A stretch of DNA of 64,000 bases from Apoda limacodes. Its lineage: Eukaryota > Arthropoda > Insecta > Lepidoptera > Limacodidae. Position 1 is the first letter of the stretch; every line of letters begins with the position of its first letter. The stretch is from NCBI GenBank assembly GCA_946406115.1, contig OX291561.1, positions 9,726,273 through 9,790,272 on the forward strand, in the 5' to 3' direction. Both the position numbers and the translations under genes were made by a program. The notes beneath the pieces are model-generated. The model saw nothing but the letters and a program-made list of their open reading frames with translations. It made no database searches and was not told the origin of the DNA. Shown piece after piece: positions 21,782 through 34,639 of the stretch.

Positions 21782-22082
21782 TTAGAACGTAGAAGTAACC
21801 TTAGAATTATGCATTTTTACGAAATCATGATGAAAATAAAACATTCTGCTGCTTCCACCAATTTTTGCATCTTCATTACAAAATAACGAGGGCTCTTGTT
21901 TCACAAAATCAACTTTGCTTATAAACGATATTCTCGTTTTTCGACTTCTGTTGCTCGATATTGTATCCCCAAAACTTGGTAGCGAGGTGTCATGATGACA
22001 ACTTCGGCTATAATTAACGATGTTAGCATCTTGCCGGCGTAGATTCCGACACAGCAAAGTTTCTCGAAATGCTATGCGGTAC
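21782..22082 (-). CDS. neuropeptide GPCR, last coding exon (helix 8 and C-tail)
   Basis: The exon follows a TTTTTACAG acceptor and starts within an Arg codon completed from exon 40849-40666, giving MSGR-YRIAFRETLLCR. This is the helix-8 start of class A receptors, with a Cys that could be palmitoylated. The remaining tail of about 85 residues is Ser-rich and basic and ends at TAA 21784-21782. The intron before it is 18.6 kb. Together with the two upstream exons this marks a Gq-type neuropeptide receptor, closest in my judgement to CAPA/pyrokinin receptors. The exact subfamily is uncertain. Confidence 0.8.
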
Positions 22083-22599
22083 CTGTAAAAAGAAAATACG
22101 AGTAAAATGTGAAGTCCTGATCTTGTCGTTTAAGTTTTTAAACTTGTAGCAACTGCAAATTAGTTAATACGCGGTAAATGAACCTATGTTAAGCATGGTC
22201 CCGCTAGTCAACAATCTTACCAAAACCTCGTAAATTAAGAATATTTGTTTTTATACGGCACACGGTAATACTGAATCGTAGATATCGTGATAGAGAATCG
22301 TAATACTGAATAGACATCCACAGAAAAAAGAACAACGTGCAGTTTTATCCATTCAGTTTCAAAACGGTGGTCAAGGAAACCAACCTCGAGTTACCTAAGG
22401 TCCGTTCTGTTAAGTTTTGTTTTTGTAGTATTGATAAATAAAGTTAAAAACTCGGGAAGAACATATAAAATTAATTATTTTAATAATGTAGATTACTGCC
22501 AACTACCAGTTGCAAAAGAGTAACTTTTAGATAGCGTATACACTGTAACAACAGAACAAAGGCAAACTTCTTTTACGAAAGTTAGATCCGGGCGGAAAT

Positions 22600-22805
22600 A
22601 GTATTAAGCTTTTCTAAAACACCAAGAGAAGCCGTGATTCAAAAACTCGTGTATCAGAGTGGTTTACTAGGGTCGAAAAATATATAAAAGAAAATAATCT
22701 CGAAGACGCACGGAAAGATCCTACTAGGATTTGTAGTACTACTGACAAAAGTGCTTTTTTCCTGAACCCAAAACCTGGGCATACATCTTTTCTAACGTTC
22801 ACAAT
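22600..22805 (+). pseudogene. pogo/Tigger-like transposase fragment (DDE_1 type)
   Basis: A short frame reads WFTRVEKYIKENNLEDARKD, then PTRICSTTDKSAFFLNPKPG. This matches the segment around the first catalytic aspartate of pogo-type transposases (usual pattern DPSRIfNaDE...F.LnP), with the DE replaced by TD. It has no start, is surrounded by stops, and lies just upstream of the GPCR terminal exon on the opposite strand. Confidence 0.55.
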
Positions 22806-23890
22806 TGAGTGAAGTCAATAATGATTCTTGATGTAAAAACATCTGTTTACAGATTTGTACTTAGATTTTGTTTATATATACACACCGGCACAATTAGCGG
22901 AACAGAAAAAAAAGTGAGACTATGAGATAATAACGCATATATTTGACGAAAATGTAATTAGACACAAAATAACAAATTGATGAACATCTTTTAACAACGA
23001 CTTTGAAAAGTCTTCGTTATTTTTTATGGAAAAATATAGAAATTTGAAATGAGTGAAATTTTCAGATGATTATGAACCATCACAAAAAATAAAAAAAAGT
23101 AAGCATTCAATTTTATTAAATTCTAGTTTGGGTAATAATCTAAATAATTGACACAGAGTAAGTCTATATTGTGACATAATTTATTACCGCTGACATTTTT
23201 TTGATTGGTATTTATTGAAAATCTCAATAGGTAGTCTGCGTGGTTTTTATTGGTATTAATAAGTGTCTTATTTTTTAGTCAAAGGCAGAAATAAAAATGA
23301 AATAATGCAATAATAGGCCGCCGCCTATCTCAAATCGATAGCAATAGTGAAAGCGTTAGCTAGTGCTATGCTGCAAGCCAGATCGACCTCATTAAATGCA
23401 GTGGGTGACGGCGTTTGAAAACCAAAATTTACTACAAAAACTTGTAAGTAATAAAGGAATCTAAAAAGTTATTAAACATTAGAAGATCACCAAAAGCGTC
23501 TTCAATAGAAAATTTTAAGTATTTAACGGCAAGATACTAAGATCTACTAAAAACTAACAGTTACCCTAAAATAAAAAATAAAACCTAAAATTTATCAATT
23601 GATATGGCACCTATTTGGTATAATCTAGATACCCTTATTTACCTAACTTATGCTGATGGAATAATAGTATTTAATCATTAGCACAACATAAATAATAAAA
23701 CATAGACTTTACAAATCATACTGTAAACATAGTAGGTAGGTAATCAAAGTCGATTAGCGGAAAAAACTAATTTCTATAAGGCAGAGAGCAAATACTGTCC
23801 TACAGCAAAGCCTACAAGTAACCTTGAAGACAATGTGTTAAAAAGTAGTTTTGGAACATTTATTAGTTGTACTCCGCTATTGACATAAGT
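22806..23890. other. intronic sequence without recognised features
   Basis: Moderately AT-rich sequence in the last GPCR intron. A short GC-richer patch at 23318-23420 is of unknown nature. No gene or repeat was recognised. Confidence 0.5.
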
Positions 23891-23899
23891 TAAACACGT

Positions 23900-26300
23900 C
23901 ACACAATTATACCTCGACGCCAAAACCACCTATAACGAATTAATAAACCACCACCAAACTCATAGCTGGAAAACTTTTTGTGAACCGAGTCATCAGGAAC
24001 AGCCAAAAGACAAGAAGACATGCTACTCAGAGGGGAAGACGGAAAAAATCTACCTCTCGAAGAGTCAGCTCAACTCCTGGCCAAAACATTCTATCCAGAC
24101 GACTCGGCAGACACAGACAACCTAAGCCAAAAATAGTTTAGGGACTCCATTGACAACATCAAAACCTGGCAAAAACAACAATACCTGGGAGAAAATGACC
24201 CGCCCTTCACCGGCCAGGAACTAGATAAAGTACTGCTTTCCCTCAACACCAAAAAGACCCACGGACCTGACGGCCTTACGGCGGGTATATGTATGACAGC
24301 CATCCGAAGCGGGGAAGACATCTTCCTGGCACTAGCCAACAAGTGCCTCTGTCTTGCCCACTTCCCAACACCATGGAAAAAGGCCCATGTAGTCATGTGG
24401 CAAACCAGGTAAAGAGGATTACACCCACCCTATATCATATCGACCAATAGGCCTCCTATCCGTGTTAGGCAAAATCATAGAGAAAATGATGATTGGACGA
24501 TTACAATGCCACGTCCTACCAACACTCAACCAAAACCAATATGGCTTCATGCCCCAGCGAGGAACCGAGGACGCCCTCTACGACCTTCTCACTCATATCA
24601 GGGAAGAAGTGAGCATCAAAAAACTCTTCCTTATGATATCTCTGAACATAGAGGGCGCCTTTGACAACGCATGGTGGCCGGCCCTAAAAAACCAATTACT
24701 AAAAAAAACAATGCCCCCAAAATCTTTACAACATGATCGATTCCTACCTCTCCGATCGATCTATTACAATTAATTACGCACGAACAACAGCCGAAAAAAA
24801 ACAACAAAAGGAATCCGTAAAAGGCTCCATAGGAGGACCCACATTCAGGAACATCATCCTGGATTCTCTTCTTTAAAAAAATCACTAAAGAAAGAGTCCA
24901 TTGTCAAGCTTTTGCCGACGATGTGGTCCTTATTATCTCAGCACACACAACAACTGTGCTAGAGCACTCGGCTAACACTATCTTAAACACCGTAGCTCAA
25001 TGGGGTACCAACAATAAATTAAATTTCGCAGCTCACAAAACACATGTTATACAAAAAAAAAATCAAGTTCGACCAACCTCTATTAACAATGAGTGGCATA
25101 AATATCCAGCTAGTTGAGGAAATAAAATTACTAGGCCTTGCAAGAATTTAACTTTCACCTCGCATGTGACAGCCGTTTGTAAAAAAGCCATCTCAATATA
25201 CAAACAATTGGATTGCGCCGCAAAGGTAAAATAGGGACTAAATGGCGAAATTACGAGATTATATATAATGCAGTCATAGAACCCATCATCCTCTACGCAT
25301 CAAATACATGGTCACAGGCGACGGAGCTCAAAATCAACCGGATACAACTGGAAACGGTACAGAGAGGTTTTGCCCAAAAAATCTGTAGAGCCAAAAGAAC
25401 CGTATCAGCCCTGAGGTTAGCATCAGCCCTGATTCTCGCTGGCCTAATACCTCTAGATCTCAGGATCCTAGAATCGGCCAGCTTTTACAGAGTCAAAAAA
25501 GGAATATCGACCAACTATCTTCCACCACAAACGGAGATAAAGGAAAAAGATAAAGGAAAAAGAAAAGCCTCACCCTTCGACTCTCCTACACATCTCTCAT
25601 GAACTTCTACCAAGAATGGATCTTGAAGCCGAAGCGTCTCACAACATCACAGGCCCTCAAATATACACAGATGGCAGCAAAATCGAGGGAAAAGTCGGTG
25701 CTGACCTCACCTGCTGGGCCGATCTACAACCATCTACTCATAAAACTAAACCCAGCCTGCAATGTCTTCCAATCCGAGCTGTATGCTCTCCAAAAAGCCT
25801 TTCAGATCGCAGAAAACAACAGGGACCAAATGACAAACATCTCTCAGTGACTCAAGATCATCCCTAGAGTTGTTGAGGAACCCTTAAACCATCCAATAGT
25901 AAAGGAAATAAAAGAGAGTTACAAAAACATCATAACGGAAGGGAGAAACATAGGACTATTCTGGCTAAAGGCCCACGTAGGCTCCCAAGGGAATGAAAGA
26001 GCGGATGAACTGGCCAAAACATCCAGATGGCAACAGACTATGACGAGATACCCATATCGTATGTCAAAAACAAAATTCAAGAAGAAACCATCCGCAAATG
26101 GCAAGACCGGTACGACACTCCTAGAGAGTGACGAGACTGGGAGCCCAGGAATCAAAATAATAGGAGTGGCACTTTTCATGAACTGCAACTCTGAAAAACT
26201 AGGTTTAAGTTTCCGCCAAGCAACCTCATCTAAGGGAGTCGTCATCTCACCGGGCCTGGCAAAACTTACAAACAATAACACTAACAAAACAAACATCTAA
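23900..26300 (+). pseudogene. LINE copy A (R1-type with RNase H), linker to RNase H, decayed
   Basis: AC-rich sense strand read across several frames. A pre-RT linker at about 23940-24400 (KTHGPDGLTAGIC) is followed by RT motifs: YGFMPQRGTEDALYDLL at 24540, IEGAFDNAWWPALK at 24648 and the catalytic FADDVVLI at about 24910. The thumb region follows (IEPIILYASNTWS at 25280; LILAGLIPLDLR). RNase H comes next with YTDGSKIEGKVGA (25668), FQSELYAL (25768) and WLKAHVGSQGNERADELAK (25962). Stops and shifts occur throughout. AFDNAWWP resembles R1-clade RTs, while the RNase H recalls I/LOA-type elements, so the clade is open. It is antisense to the GPCR gene. Confidence 0.8.
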
Positions 26301-26439
26301 AAACGACTATTTGAAGAATTACACGACTTAATCATAGCAAATTAAGTCTGCAAAATCCTTCGAGTACAGAACAAAACAATAGTACTCGAAGCACACCATG
26401 AAACAGACCAATTTCAAAAAGCCTGCGCTATACAAACCG

Positions 26440-27880
26440 ACTTGAGTGATTGTAAAAATACCTTCACCCCACGGAAAATAAGCATAAACTCCATGACCGT
26501 CAGTTTCATTAAGGGCCACACAAAAAACTACGTCGGATGTACCAAAGCCTCACTCTACCATGAGATCGACATATACGAGGACACGGGAGAAAACCTAAAC
26601 CATCTAAGGCCTCCAAACCCGTCCCGCACACAACCAACAGACTGCTGGGGGGCACCCAGGGCCACAATCTATGATAACAGCACTTCCCAAACCATCAAAG
26701 GGAAGAAAATTACCACACATATGGCAGCATATAACTCATCGGAAGGCTTTGTCGAATCAGACAAAGAAGTGACGGAACAAACCGACAACATCACCTTCAA
26801 GGCGACCGAAAAGGACCCATTAGTAGTGACAACTAAAGACACAAAATTGAGGCTCATAGACAAAATCCTGAAAATGGCAAATAAAATATCCACCACCACC
26901 ACAGGAGAGCCATCTTTTGACAACTGGTCACCACCAAATATCAAACGGGTAAATGGAGTCCCCGGCTGCGGCAAGACAACATGGGTAATTAACAACTTTA
27001 ACACCGAATACGACATTATAACAACAACAACCTCCTAAGCCGCAAAAGACCTGAGAGCAAAAATCAAAGGTAAATATAACATTAAAACAAACAGGAAAGT
27101 TCGCACTATGGCCTCGATCTTAGTCAACGGTGTCACTCCCACAGAAAAGACTAACTGCAGGAGACTAATAGTCGACGAAGCCCTAATGAATCATCTCGGA
27201 GCAGTGGTAATGACAATGGTAATCACTGGGGCAAAGGAAATCCTTATCACTGGAGATATAAACCAACGGCCCTACATTGACCGACAAAATATTTTTGCCA
27301 TGGAATACAACAGACCAACACTTATGGCTTCAGTCACCCAAGAACTGTTATGTACACACAGGAACCCAATGGACGTCGCTTATGTCCTCCATGAAGTATA
27401 CATTTGCATCTACTCGTCAAAAAAAAACGTCACATCTCTCATCCTGAAAACATACTCAGACGCAGTCATTCCCAAAGACCAAACACCCTCTACCTCGTCT
27501 TCACCCAAGAGGATAAGACGCTTCTAAAAAATTCAGGGTATGGGAATGCCAGTAACTAAAGCGTCCTAACAGTACATGAAGCACAGGGACTGACATACGA
27601 TGACCTAGTAAAAATCCAGGCGTCCTCAAGGAAACTCCAATTACACAACAGTGTACCTCGTGCAGTAGTCGCTATTTCAAGACACACAACCACATGCACC
27701 TTCTATATGGACAGCACCGACAGCGCCACAGGACGGTTCTTCAAGCATGGCATAACAAGTCCTAACACCATCCTGGACTACAACATCATGATGCCCATGA
27801 ATAACCGAGACTAAAGAACCATAGAAACACTGGCAGAACTCACCAACAGCATATGGCAAAAAGTGAATGAAGTGCAGTGA
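26440..27880 (+). pseudogene. (+)RNA virus-like superfamily 1 helicase domain, endogenised or LINE-captured
   Basis: After an upstream region of unknown role (26442-26930) the ordered SF1 helicase motifs appear. They are motif I GVPGCGKT (26955), motif II LIVDEALM (Asp-Glu at 27174-27179), motif III ILITGDINQ (27252) with FAMEY, R-N-P-x-DV (27360), motif V VHEAQGLTYDD (27572) and motif VI VVAISRHT (27667). This order and wording match the helicase of alphavirus-like (+)RNA viruses. An in-frame TAA at 27036-27038 and a shift after about 27527 break it. It follows LINE copy A in the same orientation and with the same AC-rich composition, so it may be part of that element or a virus-derived insert. 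It cannot make a full protein as it stands. Confidence 0.72.
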
Positions 27881-27974
27881 CAATAAAGTCGACAAAACAT
27901 TCAAAAACTACCGACAACACACCAGATTTACCACTCCAAAATCACCAGAGACAACTAACCAACACCACTAAGAA

Positions 27975-29465
27975 GTCTCAGGGTTTGTGCAAATGGGTGG
28001 CTAGCTTTTTGTCCGGCAGACGCATACGAACCGTAGTGGACGGTAGTTGCTCTGATAGCATGGACATTAATGCTGGTGTCCCGCAAGGCTCTGTGCTGTC
28101 TCCTACGCTGTTTCTACTGCATATCAATGACATGTTGGACATCAACAACATACATTGCTATGCGGATGACAGTACTGGAGACGCTTTTTACACGGGTCGT
28201 GCAAACATCCCTCGTTCCGTTGTGGAGGAAAACCGCGGAGAACTTGTGTCTCAAATCGAGACCACACTGTCCCAGGTCTCTGACTGGGGACGGGTAAACT
28301 TGGTCCGATTCAACCCTACAAAGACACAAGTGTGCGCGTTCATCGCTAAGAAAACTCCATTCACTGCGGTCCCACAATTCCAGAACACTCCCCTCTCCAT
28401 CTCCAAGAGCATTGGGATCCTTGGTGTCGACATCTCCAGCGATGTTCAGTTCCGAGATCATTTACAAGATAAGGTGAAGCTGGCGTCCAAAAAACTTGGT
28501 GTACTCAACAGAGCGAAGCAGTACTTCACCTCGGGGCAAAGGTTGTTACTTTACAAGTCGCAGGTTCGGCCCCATATGGAGTAAAACTGAAAATCAGCGC
28601 TTTGGTAGTTTTTCTACCAAAGCAAATGCTGAGTGGGTCCAATTTGACACCTAATACAATGCAAGCTGATCATATTATTGACATTATTATTTTAATTAAT
28701 ATCAATTTATTTATTTTTTATTTATGTATTACAATTTTTATAATAATTTAGTAAATAGTCTTAGAATTAGTTTCTTCTTTGTGTATTTATTTTCTTACTG
28801 TTATTGTTATTGTTTTTTTTTTGTTTTAATAGGTATTATCTAAATGCTTGTGTAATAACTATGTGTAAATATTTTTTTTTGTTTTTTTTTTGTTTTTGCT
28901 TGTGTTGTATATGTGTGTTAAATAAAGAAATGTCTATGTCTATGTCTATGAGTACTGCTGCCATCTCTGGCTGGCACCCGGATACCAGCTTGGCCCTTTT
29001 GACTCGGTTCAACGACGGGCTGTGAGAATTGTCGACGATTCCAAACTCACTTACGGTATCGAGTCCTTAAGTCTGAGGAGAGACTTTGCCTCACTGTGTG
29101 TGTTCTACCGCTTGTACAATGGGTTGTGTTCTGAGGAATTGTTCGAAATGTTGCCCACGGCTACTTTCTACCATCGCACCGCTCGCCATCGGCAGGGAAT
29201 TCATTCTCACACTTTAGAACCTAAATGGTCGCGTACAGTGCGGTTTCAGAGAAACTTCCTCCCGCGAACGCTTAAGTTGTGGAATGAGCTCCCTGCCAAG
29301 GTTTTCTGCGAGGACTACAGTATGGAGTTCTTCAAGAAAGAAGTTATTAGATTTCTGAAGGGTCGGCAACGCGCAAGTGATACCCCTGGTGTTGCAAGCG
29401 TCCATAGGCTACGGTGACCGCTTACCATCAGGCGGGCCGTAAGCTTGTTTGCCAACTTTGGGGTA
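27975..29465 (+). pseudogene. LINE copy D (jockey/CR1-like), 5'-truncated, split by an insert
   Basis: RT sequence enters at WVASFLSGRRIRTVVDG and continues with VPQGSVLSPTLFLLHINDM and the catalytic YADDSTGD (28160). Next come the thumb (ILGVDISSDVQFRDHL) and LLYKSQVRPHME up to about 28582. After a 370-bp insert it resumes with FDSVQRRAVRIVDD and RTLKLWNELPAKVF, ends at 29417, and has a 3' UTR (CGCTTACCATCAGGCGGGCC) common in Lepidoptera. Most of the frame is still open, so it is younger than its neighbours. An A-rich end lies at 29467. Confidence 0.85.
28583..28952 (+). mobile_element. short retroelement (SINE or LINE 3' end) inside LINE copy D
   Basis: The LINE reading is cut after ...CATATGGAGT and resumes at AGTACTGCTGCC, so the target may be duplicated as AGTA. 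The insert ends in AATAAAGAAATGTCTATGTC with further repeats of TCTATG, a simple-repeat tail of retroposition. No coding is present. Confidence 0.65.
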
Positions 29466-30575
29466 TTAAAAAAAAAAAAATTTTTTTGCCGCCTACAGAA
29501 GTCCCGAAAAACAACGAGAATACATAGGATGCGGCATAATCTACGGTGAAAACAGCCTTAAAAAACACCAAGCTGACAACCACAGGAGCTGAAATAACAC
29601 CAAAAGCCCACTGAGTAAGTAACTGACAAAATTGAAACACTACAACTCACAAAACGAACCACACGTCCCTGGAAATCAGGCAAGAAATAGACATAAAACT
29701 TTTTTCCACCATAAACAAGGTCTCAACCCTACAAATAGACCTCATCCTGTTCATCTCCAAACACTAACTGGTAGCCGTGATTACACCGAACGCGCAGAAA
29801 TCATTCCCAAAGGAATCGGACCACAACTCACCGAGATACAACCAAAAAACCCGAAATAGGAAAACCTAACCCCGCACCAAAAAACTAAAGACAAAAATAC
29901 AAGGAATCCAAACGGTGGATCCCCACCAACTAAACACAACATAACCTTATAGAAGAAGGAACGGACCACCCAAAACAAAAAGTCCTGGCCAGAAAAACAG
30001 GGAAAAGCACAACTCTTTTCCACTCGGAAATTTCTGTTAAGGCCAAGCATACCACTTTCAAACTCTCATAAGAAAACTTTTCAAAAATCAGATCACCAAA
30101 AGCCGAATCAACACAAATCAGGACAAATATAGAGTCGGGAAACACTATATCAATTGTCCCACTACGAAAAATTCCTCAACACCACCAAAGAAAAGAAACA
30201 AATACATAGTAAAACAGATCACCCCTGACATTTCCAAACAAAAGGTTGGCCTTAAAGGAAATACTCGACGAGAAATCTAGGGCAAGGTGCATACTCGCAC
30301 GCCACCCAGAGGCGACGCCCACGCACAGACCAAAACAGTACAACACAGTGTGACACCCCTCAATTCTTTAATAATAAAAGCACCCCCCCCCCCCCCTCGA
30401 ACAACCCTTTCCCCCAACCCCCTTCCCCCAAATACACTGAGGCGGCAGGCCTTATTGCCGACATAATAAGCCCCCCTAGACCAGAACTACAGGCAACTCC
30501 GGAAACACCCCAATTACAACAGTTCCACAAGCACCACCCACACCGAGGCTGTCCTTATCAGGAGACACTGGCTGT
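29466..30575 (+). other. AC-rich leader before LINE ORF1 (5' UTR of copy B or 3' part of copy A)
   Basis: The sequence is A- and C-rich like the LINE copies around it, and all frames are interrupted. It includes a run of 14 C at about 30384-30397. The last 100 bp before ATG 30576 are Pro/Gln-coding in one frame. No boundary between element A and B could be fixed. Confidence 0.45.
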
Positions 30576-32360
30576 ATGGCAAACCTACCTGCCAAAACAA
30601 ACATAATCCTCCAAGGAGCTAAGGAGCAGCTGGAACAATCGGGGAACCTCAAATCTACTATCAGAGAACACTTAGAGTCAGCGATGTCAGAGATGTACAT
30701 CATCGTACTCAGACTGCATGAATCGCGAACGACACTACAAATTCAACTCCAACGAGCCCATCACCAATACAAGGAGAGCCTCCTAAAACACGAGCAAGAA
30801 CACAACAAACGACTGGAGAGAATAGTCGGGTTAGCCACAGAGGCGGAAACAAAAACCATCACACAAGACCTTCAAAAAGACCTCACCAGTCAGAGAGCAA
30901 TCATAGAAACAGACATTATTGCAACTCTACAAAACCTCTCCAAAGACGTTAAAGAGTTGCAAAAATCAAACATACAAAAGAACTCAGACAAACACGACCA
31001 GACATTAGACGCCATAAAACAACAACAAGCAGCCTCTGCAGAAGATCAGAGAATCAACAACAAAGATCTTCTCACATCTATGGAGGCTATCACAAGAAAC
31101 ATAGACAGAAAAATGGCAGCCATCACACAAGAAATTGAGTCAATAATAATTACATTAAAAGAAATAAAGACGACAAAACCAGAATTCCCTATCCGTTGCT
31201 AGGAGATTGCAGAGATAACCTCGTTAACGAAGTAAATTAACGCCAAGGTTAACCAAATAAACACCAACAGAAACCAATCTCCGACGCAGTCGGAAAAACA
31301 AAACAGGGAACTAAGAAACACGCTGACAGAAATAATAGGGCCTCACACTAAAAAACAATCGGACCTGAATAACATCACACTAAAAAACAATCGGACCTGA
31401 AAAACAGTAAAAGAGGACATCATAGGAACACTATCTCACACCCCCGAGACTCACAATTTAGAGCAAGAACTACTCAGAGAAGAAATAAAAAATCTCAAAG
31501 ATGCAATGACAAACCAACCTCAGGTCAAGCCGGCTCCTCCACTAGAACAAATAAAAAAACAAAGAACGTACTCCCAAGTGACGGCGGAACCAAGTCCAAA
31601 CCACTAACTAATCCTGGAGTCCAAAGACCCAAAACACACCAGCGAACTAGTCCTCCGGAAAATAAAAGAAGGAGTAGACGTAATAAAACTGGGCGTCGGA
31701 GTCAACTATATCAATAAGGCACAAAAACAGATCATCATATCTTGCGACAGCAAACAGAAACGTGAAAAACTGATGGAAGCCATCAAAGCGGATTCCAATT
31801 TCAACCTTGAAATCAGGAAGCCAAGAACAAAAAACCCCTACTACGGTTGAAAGGCATCGCAAAATACCTCTAAAATGACCAAATTCTAAATGCAATAATA
31901 AATCAAAACAAAAAATACACCAAGGAGTCCACTATTATAAGAAGAACAAAAGGGAGAATACAAGAACTCCAAAACATCACGGTCGAAACCACACCTGCAC
32001 TGTGACAGAAACTCAAAGACCAAAAAATTTAATTGGAGTTCCAAACTATAACAGTAAAGGACCAGTCACCGGTCACCCAATGTTTCAAGTGTCTAGGATT
32101 CGGACATCAGTCCAACACATGTGAAGGCACACAGAGATGCGGATACTGCGCCGGCAAACACGACCAGAAAATGCCTGGGCAAGGAAGAAGACGTTAAATG
32201 TATCAACTGCATTCATAGAAAAGGAGTCTCAGATGAAAACTGCAACCACCCAGCCTTCAGCTCTGAATGCCCAATATGACATAAATGGGACATACTGGCC
32301 AGGCAGACAATCAATTGCTGCTTGCCACATTCCCACCACAGACCATCAAACAGACACTTG
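30576..32360 (+). pseudogene. LINE copy B ORF1 (coiled coil plus CCHC knuckles)
   Basis: The frame from ATG 30576 is open for 208 codons and strongly coiled-coil (KSTIREHLESAMSEMY, LQKDLTSQRAIIETDI). It is then broken by stops. Later frames show an RNA-binding-like segment (LVLRKIKEGVDVIKLGVGVN at about 31650) and CCHC knuckles CFKCLGFGHQSNTC (32080) and CGYCAGKHDQKKC (32140), followed by a third Cys-rich piece. This is the Gag-like ORF1 layout of R1-group LINEs, which binds the element RNA. It is decayed by stops and shifts after 31202. Confidence 0.75.
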
Positions 32361-32369
32361 AATCTCTTA

Positions 32370-32596
32370 AAATAGACCAAATTAACTTACGCAGCCACCA
32401 AATAGGCCATTCAAAATTCTACATAAAAGGAACATCAATCCTGGAATTACCAAATTGAGGACGATAGAGGAACACAAATAATGGATCTCATAAACCATCT
32501 TGATCTAAATATCCACAACCAAGGCTCGGAGCCAACATTCCACGTCTACAGAGGCTACACATTATTCCAGACTCACGTGGACATCACGGCGTGCTC

Positions 32597-32628
<32 letters not shown>

Positions 32629-34633
32629 TCTAGATAAAATCGACAACTGGAGAGTTGATATCACTTCCACTACACTCTCCGATCACCGCATGATCAGGTA
32701 CACAATAGAGTTAGGACACAGGAAGACTACACAAACATAGAACCAGGCAACCACAAGAATCTTCAATACCAAGAACTGGCGACAAACAACATCACACCGG
32801 AAGTCATAAGCAGCATACACCAACCTGCAGAACTTGACAGTCTTGTGGAGAGAAATACAACGGCAATCAAACAAGCCTGCTACAAAACTGTCCTCCCTTC
32901 CAAAACAGACCTTAAGGCAAGATCGAATAATTAGTGGACCGAGGAGCTAAACTCGAAAAAGAGTCTAGTAAAAACTCTGAGAAGCAGAATAAGGATAACC
33001 AATCCAAATCGGAAGCCCCAAGTAATTGAAGAATATCTGGAAGCCAAAGAAGACTACAAAAAAAGCATAGAGGAAAGAACAACATCTAGCTGGAAGGAAT
33101 TCTGCTCAAAACAAAAGAAAGAAAACATCTGGCAGTCAGCATACGGAGTTTTAAAAAAAATGCGGGAAGAGCCTCACAGCGAACGCATCCTAAACGAAGA
33201 TCAATCTGCCAAACTTCTAGCAGAAACATTCTATCCTCATGACACCACAGTGGTCTCACTAGACATAGAGGGGGCTTTTGACAATGCATGGTGGCCCGCG
33301 ATAATTACGCAACTCCACCAAGCCCAAATTGACAAGCCCACTCTCAAACTAGTCACCAGTAACCTAAGCCAGCGAAGCATCACGCTGAATTAGAGTCACC
33401 AACAAAGGCTAAATACAGGGCTCAACATGCGGACCACTTTTGTGGAACGTACAATTGAACCCACTACTGGAAAAAACAGACACTCTGGAAGCACACATAC
33501 AGGCCTTCGCAGACAACATCCTTATCATCGCGACTGGAAAAAAGACCGAAGAAGTAGAAAAACAAATGCACAAAGCACTACGAGAAGTCGAGTCTTGGGG
33601 AAAATCCCACAAAATGAAGTTTGCACCATACAAGACACAAGCACTGGTCAGTACGAATACACTCAAGTATGAAATTCCGAAAATATATCTGGAGGGCCAG
33701 AGGATTTAGACAAGTGATACTCTCAAGATCTTTGGCCTCACACTGGATAAGAACATGAATTTCCAACCACATCTTGAGGAGATAAGCAAGAAAGCCGCAA
33801 ATACCTACAAGGCAATCGCAAAGGCGGCCAAAACACAATGGGGACTCAACTCAGAAATAGTCCGAACCATCTATCTTGCTATGATAGAACCAGTAGTACT
33901 CTACGCGGCCAGCTGCTGGTTACACCTCCTAGACCGCAAATACACTCAAGACAGACTAAACAAAATCACCAGGATGTTTGCCATAAAAATCTCAAAAGCT
34001 CACTCCACCACCTCCTTTGTAGCCAGCACACTCATAGCGAGAATCTTCCCATTGGACCTTAGAGCGAAAGAAATCGCCATGCTCTTTGAGATCAAAAGAG
34101 AAAAGCCCCTCCCAGAACTCCCTGGTCGAAATCTAGGAATGAGAGCAAGCCCGTTCCATCTAGAGCACCCAGCCATCGGGAAGATCTACAACTTTGGGCT
34201 CATTAACTCCGCAAAAGACCTAGAGGAGATTACCACCCAATGCCCGTGCTACTATACTGACGGAAGCAAAATGGAAGGCAAAGTGGGATCTGCAATTGCA
34301 ACTTGGCACGAAAACACAGAAACTTCCAAACATATCTTCAGATTAGAAAACTACTGCACAGTATTCCAAGCAGAAATGATGGCAATACACCGCGCCATCC
34401 AACTAAACATCAGCTCCAAAAAAAACAGCTCAAGCAACATCCTGAGTGACTCGAGATCATCTTTAAAGTCACTTCGACAATGGGCACCGCAAAAACCAAT
34501 AGCAGTGGAGATAATACAACAAATAGAGGAACTCAGGAACCAAGGACACCAAGTTAACCTCTACTGGATAAAAGCCCACGCAGGTCTACCGGGTAATGAA
34601 AGAGCAGTAAACTGGCAAAACAAGCGGCCATAA
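32370..34633 (+). pseudogene. LINE copy B ORF2: endonuclease remnant, RT with deletion, RNase H
   Basis: A degraded endonuclease end is visible near 32660 (TTLSDHRMIRYTIEL), then a linker. At about 33240 the frame jumps from the linker (AETFYPHD) to VSLDIEGAFDNAWWP, so the first RT blocks are deleted. The catalytic box reads FADNILII at about 33500, with Asn in place of the second Asp, which should abolish activity. From 33755 a 292-codon open frame gives the thumb (IEPVVLYAASCW) and RNase H (YYTDGSKMEGKVGSAIATW, FQAEMMAIHRAI, SDSRSS, YWIKAHAGLPGNER) with all four acidic/His positions present. Copies A and B are clearly related. Confidence 0.8.
32600..32629. repeat. (AT)n microsatellite inside LINE copy B
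   Basis: About 15 AT units interrupt the endonuclease-linker remnant of the LINE. Confidence 0.85.
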
Positions 34634-34639
34634 AAAACC

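Noticed and set aside
26440..27880. Helicase considered as a working host gene
   Set aside because: An in-frame stop, a frameshift, no introns and LINE-like surroundings argue for a decayed insert or element domain.
30384..30397. Run of 14 C in the LINE leader
   Set aside because: Notable for an AT-rich genome but most likely a simple homopolymer or sequencing-prone tract. No function can be argued.
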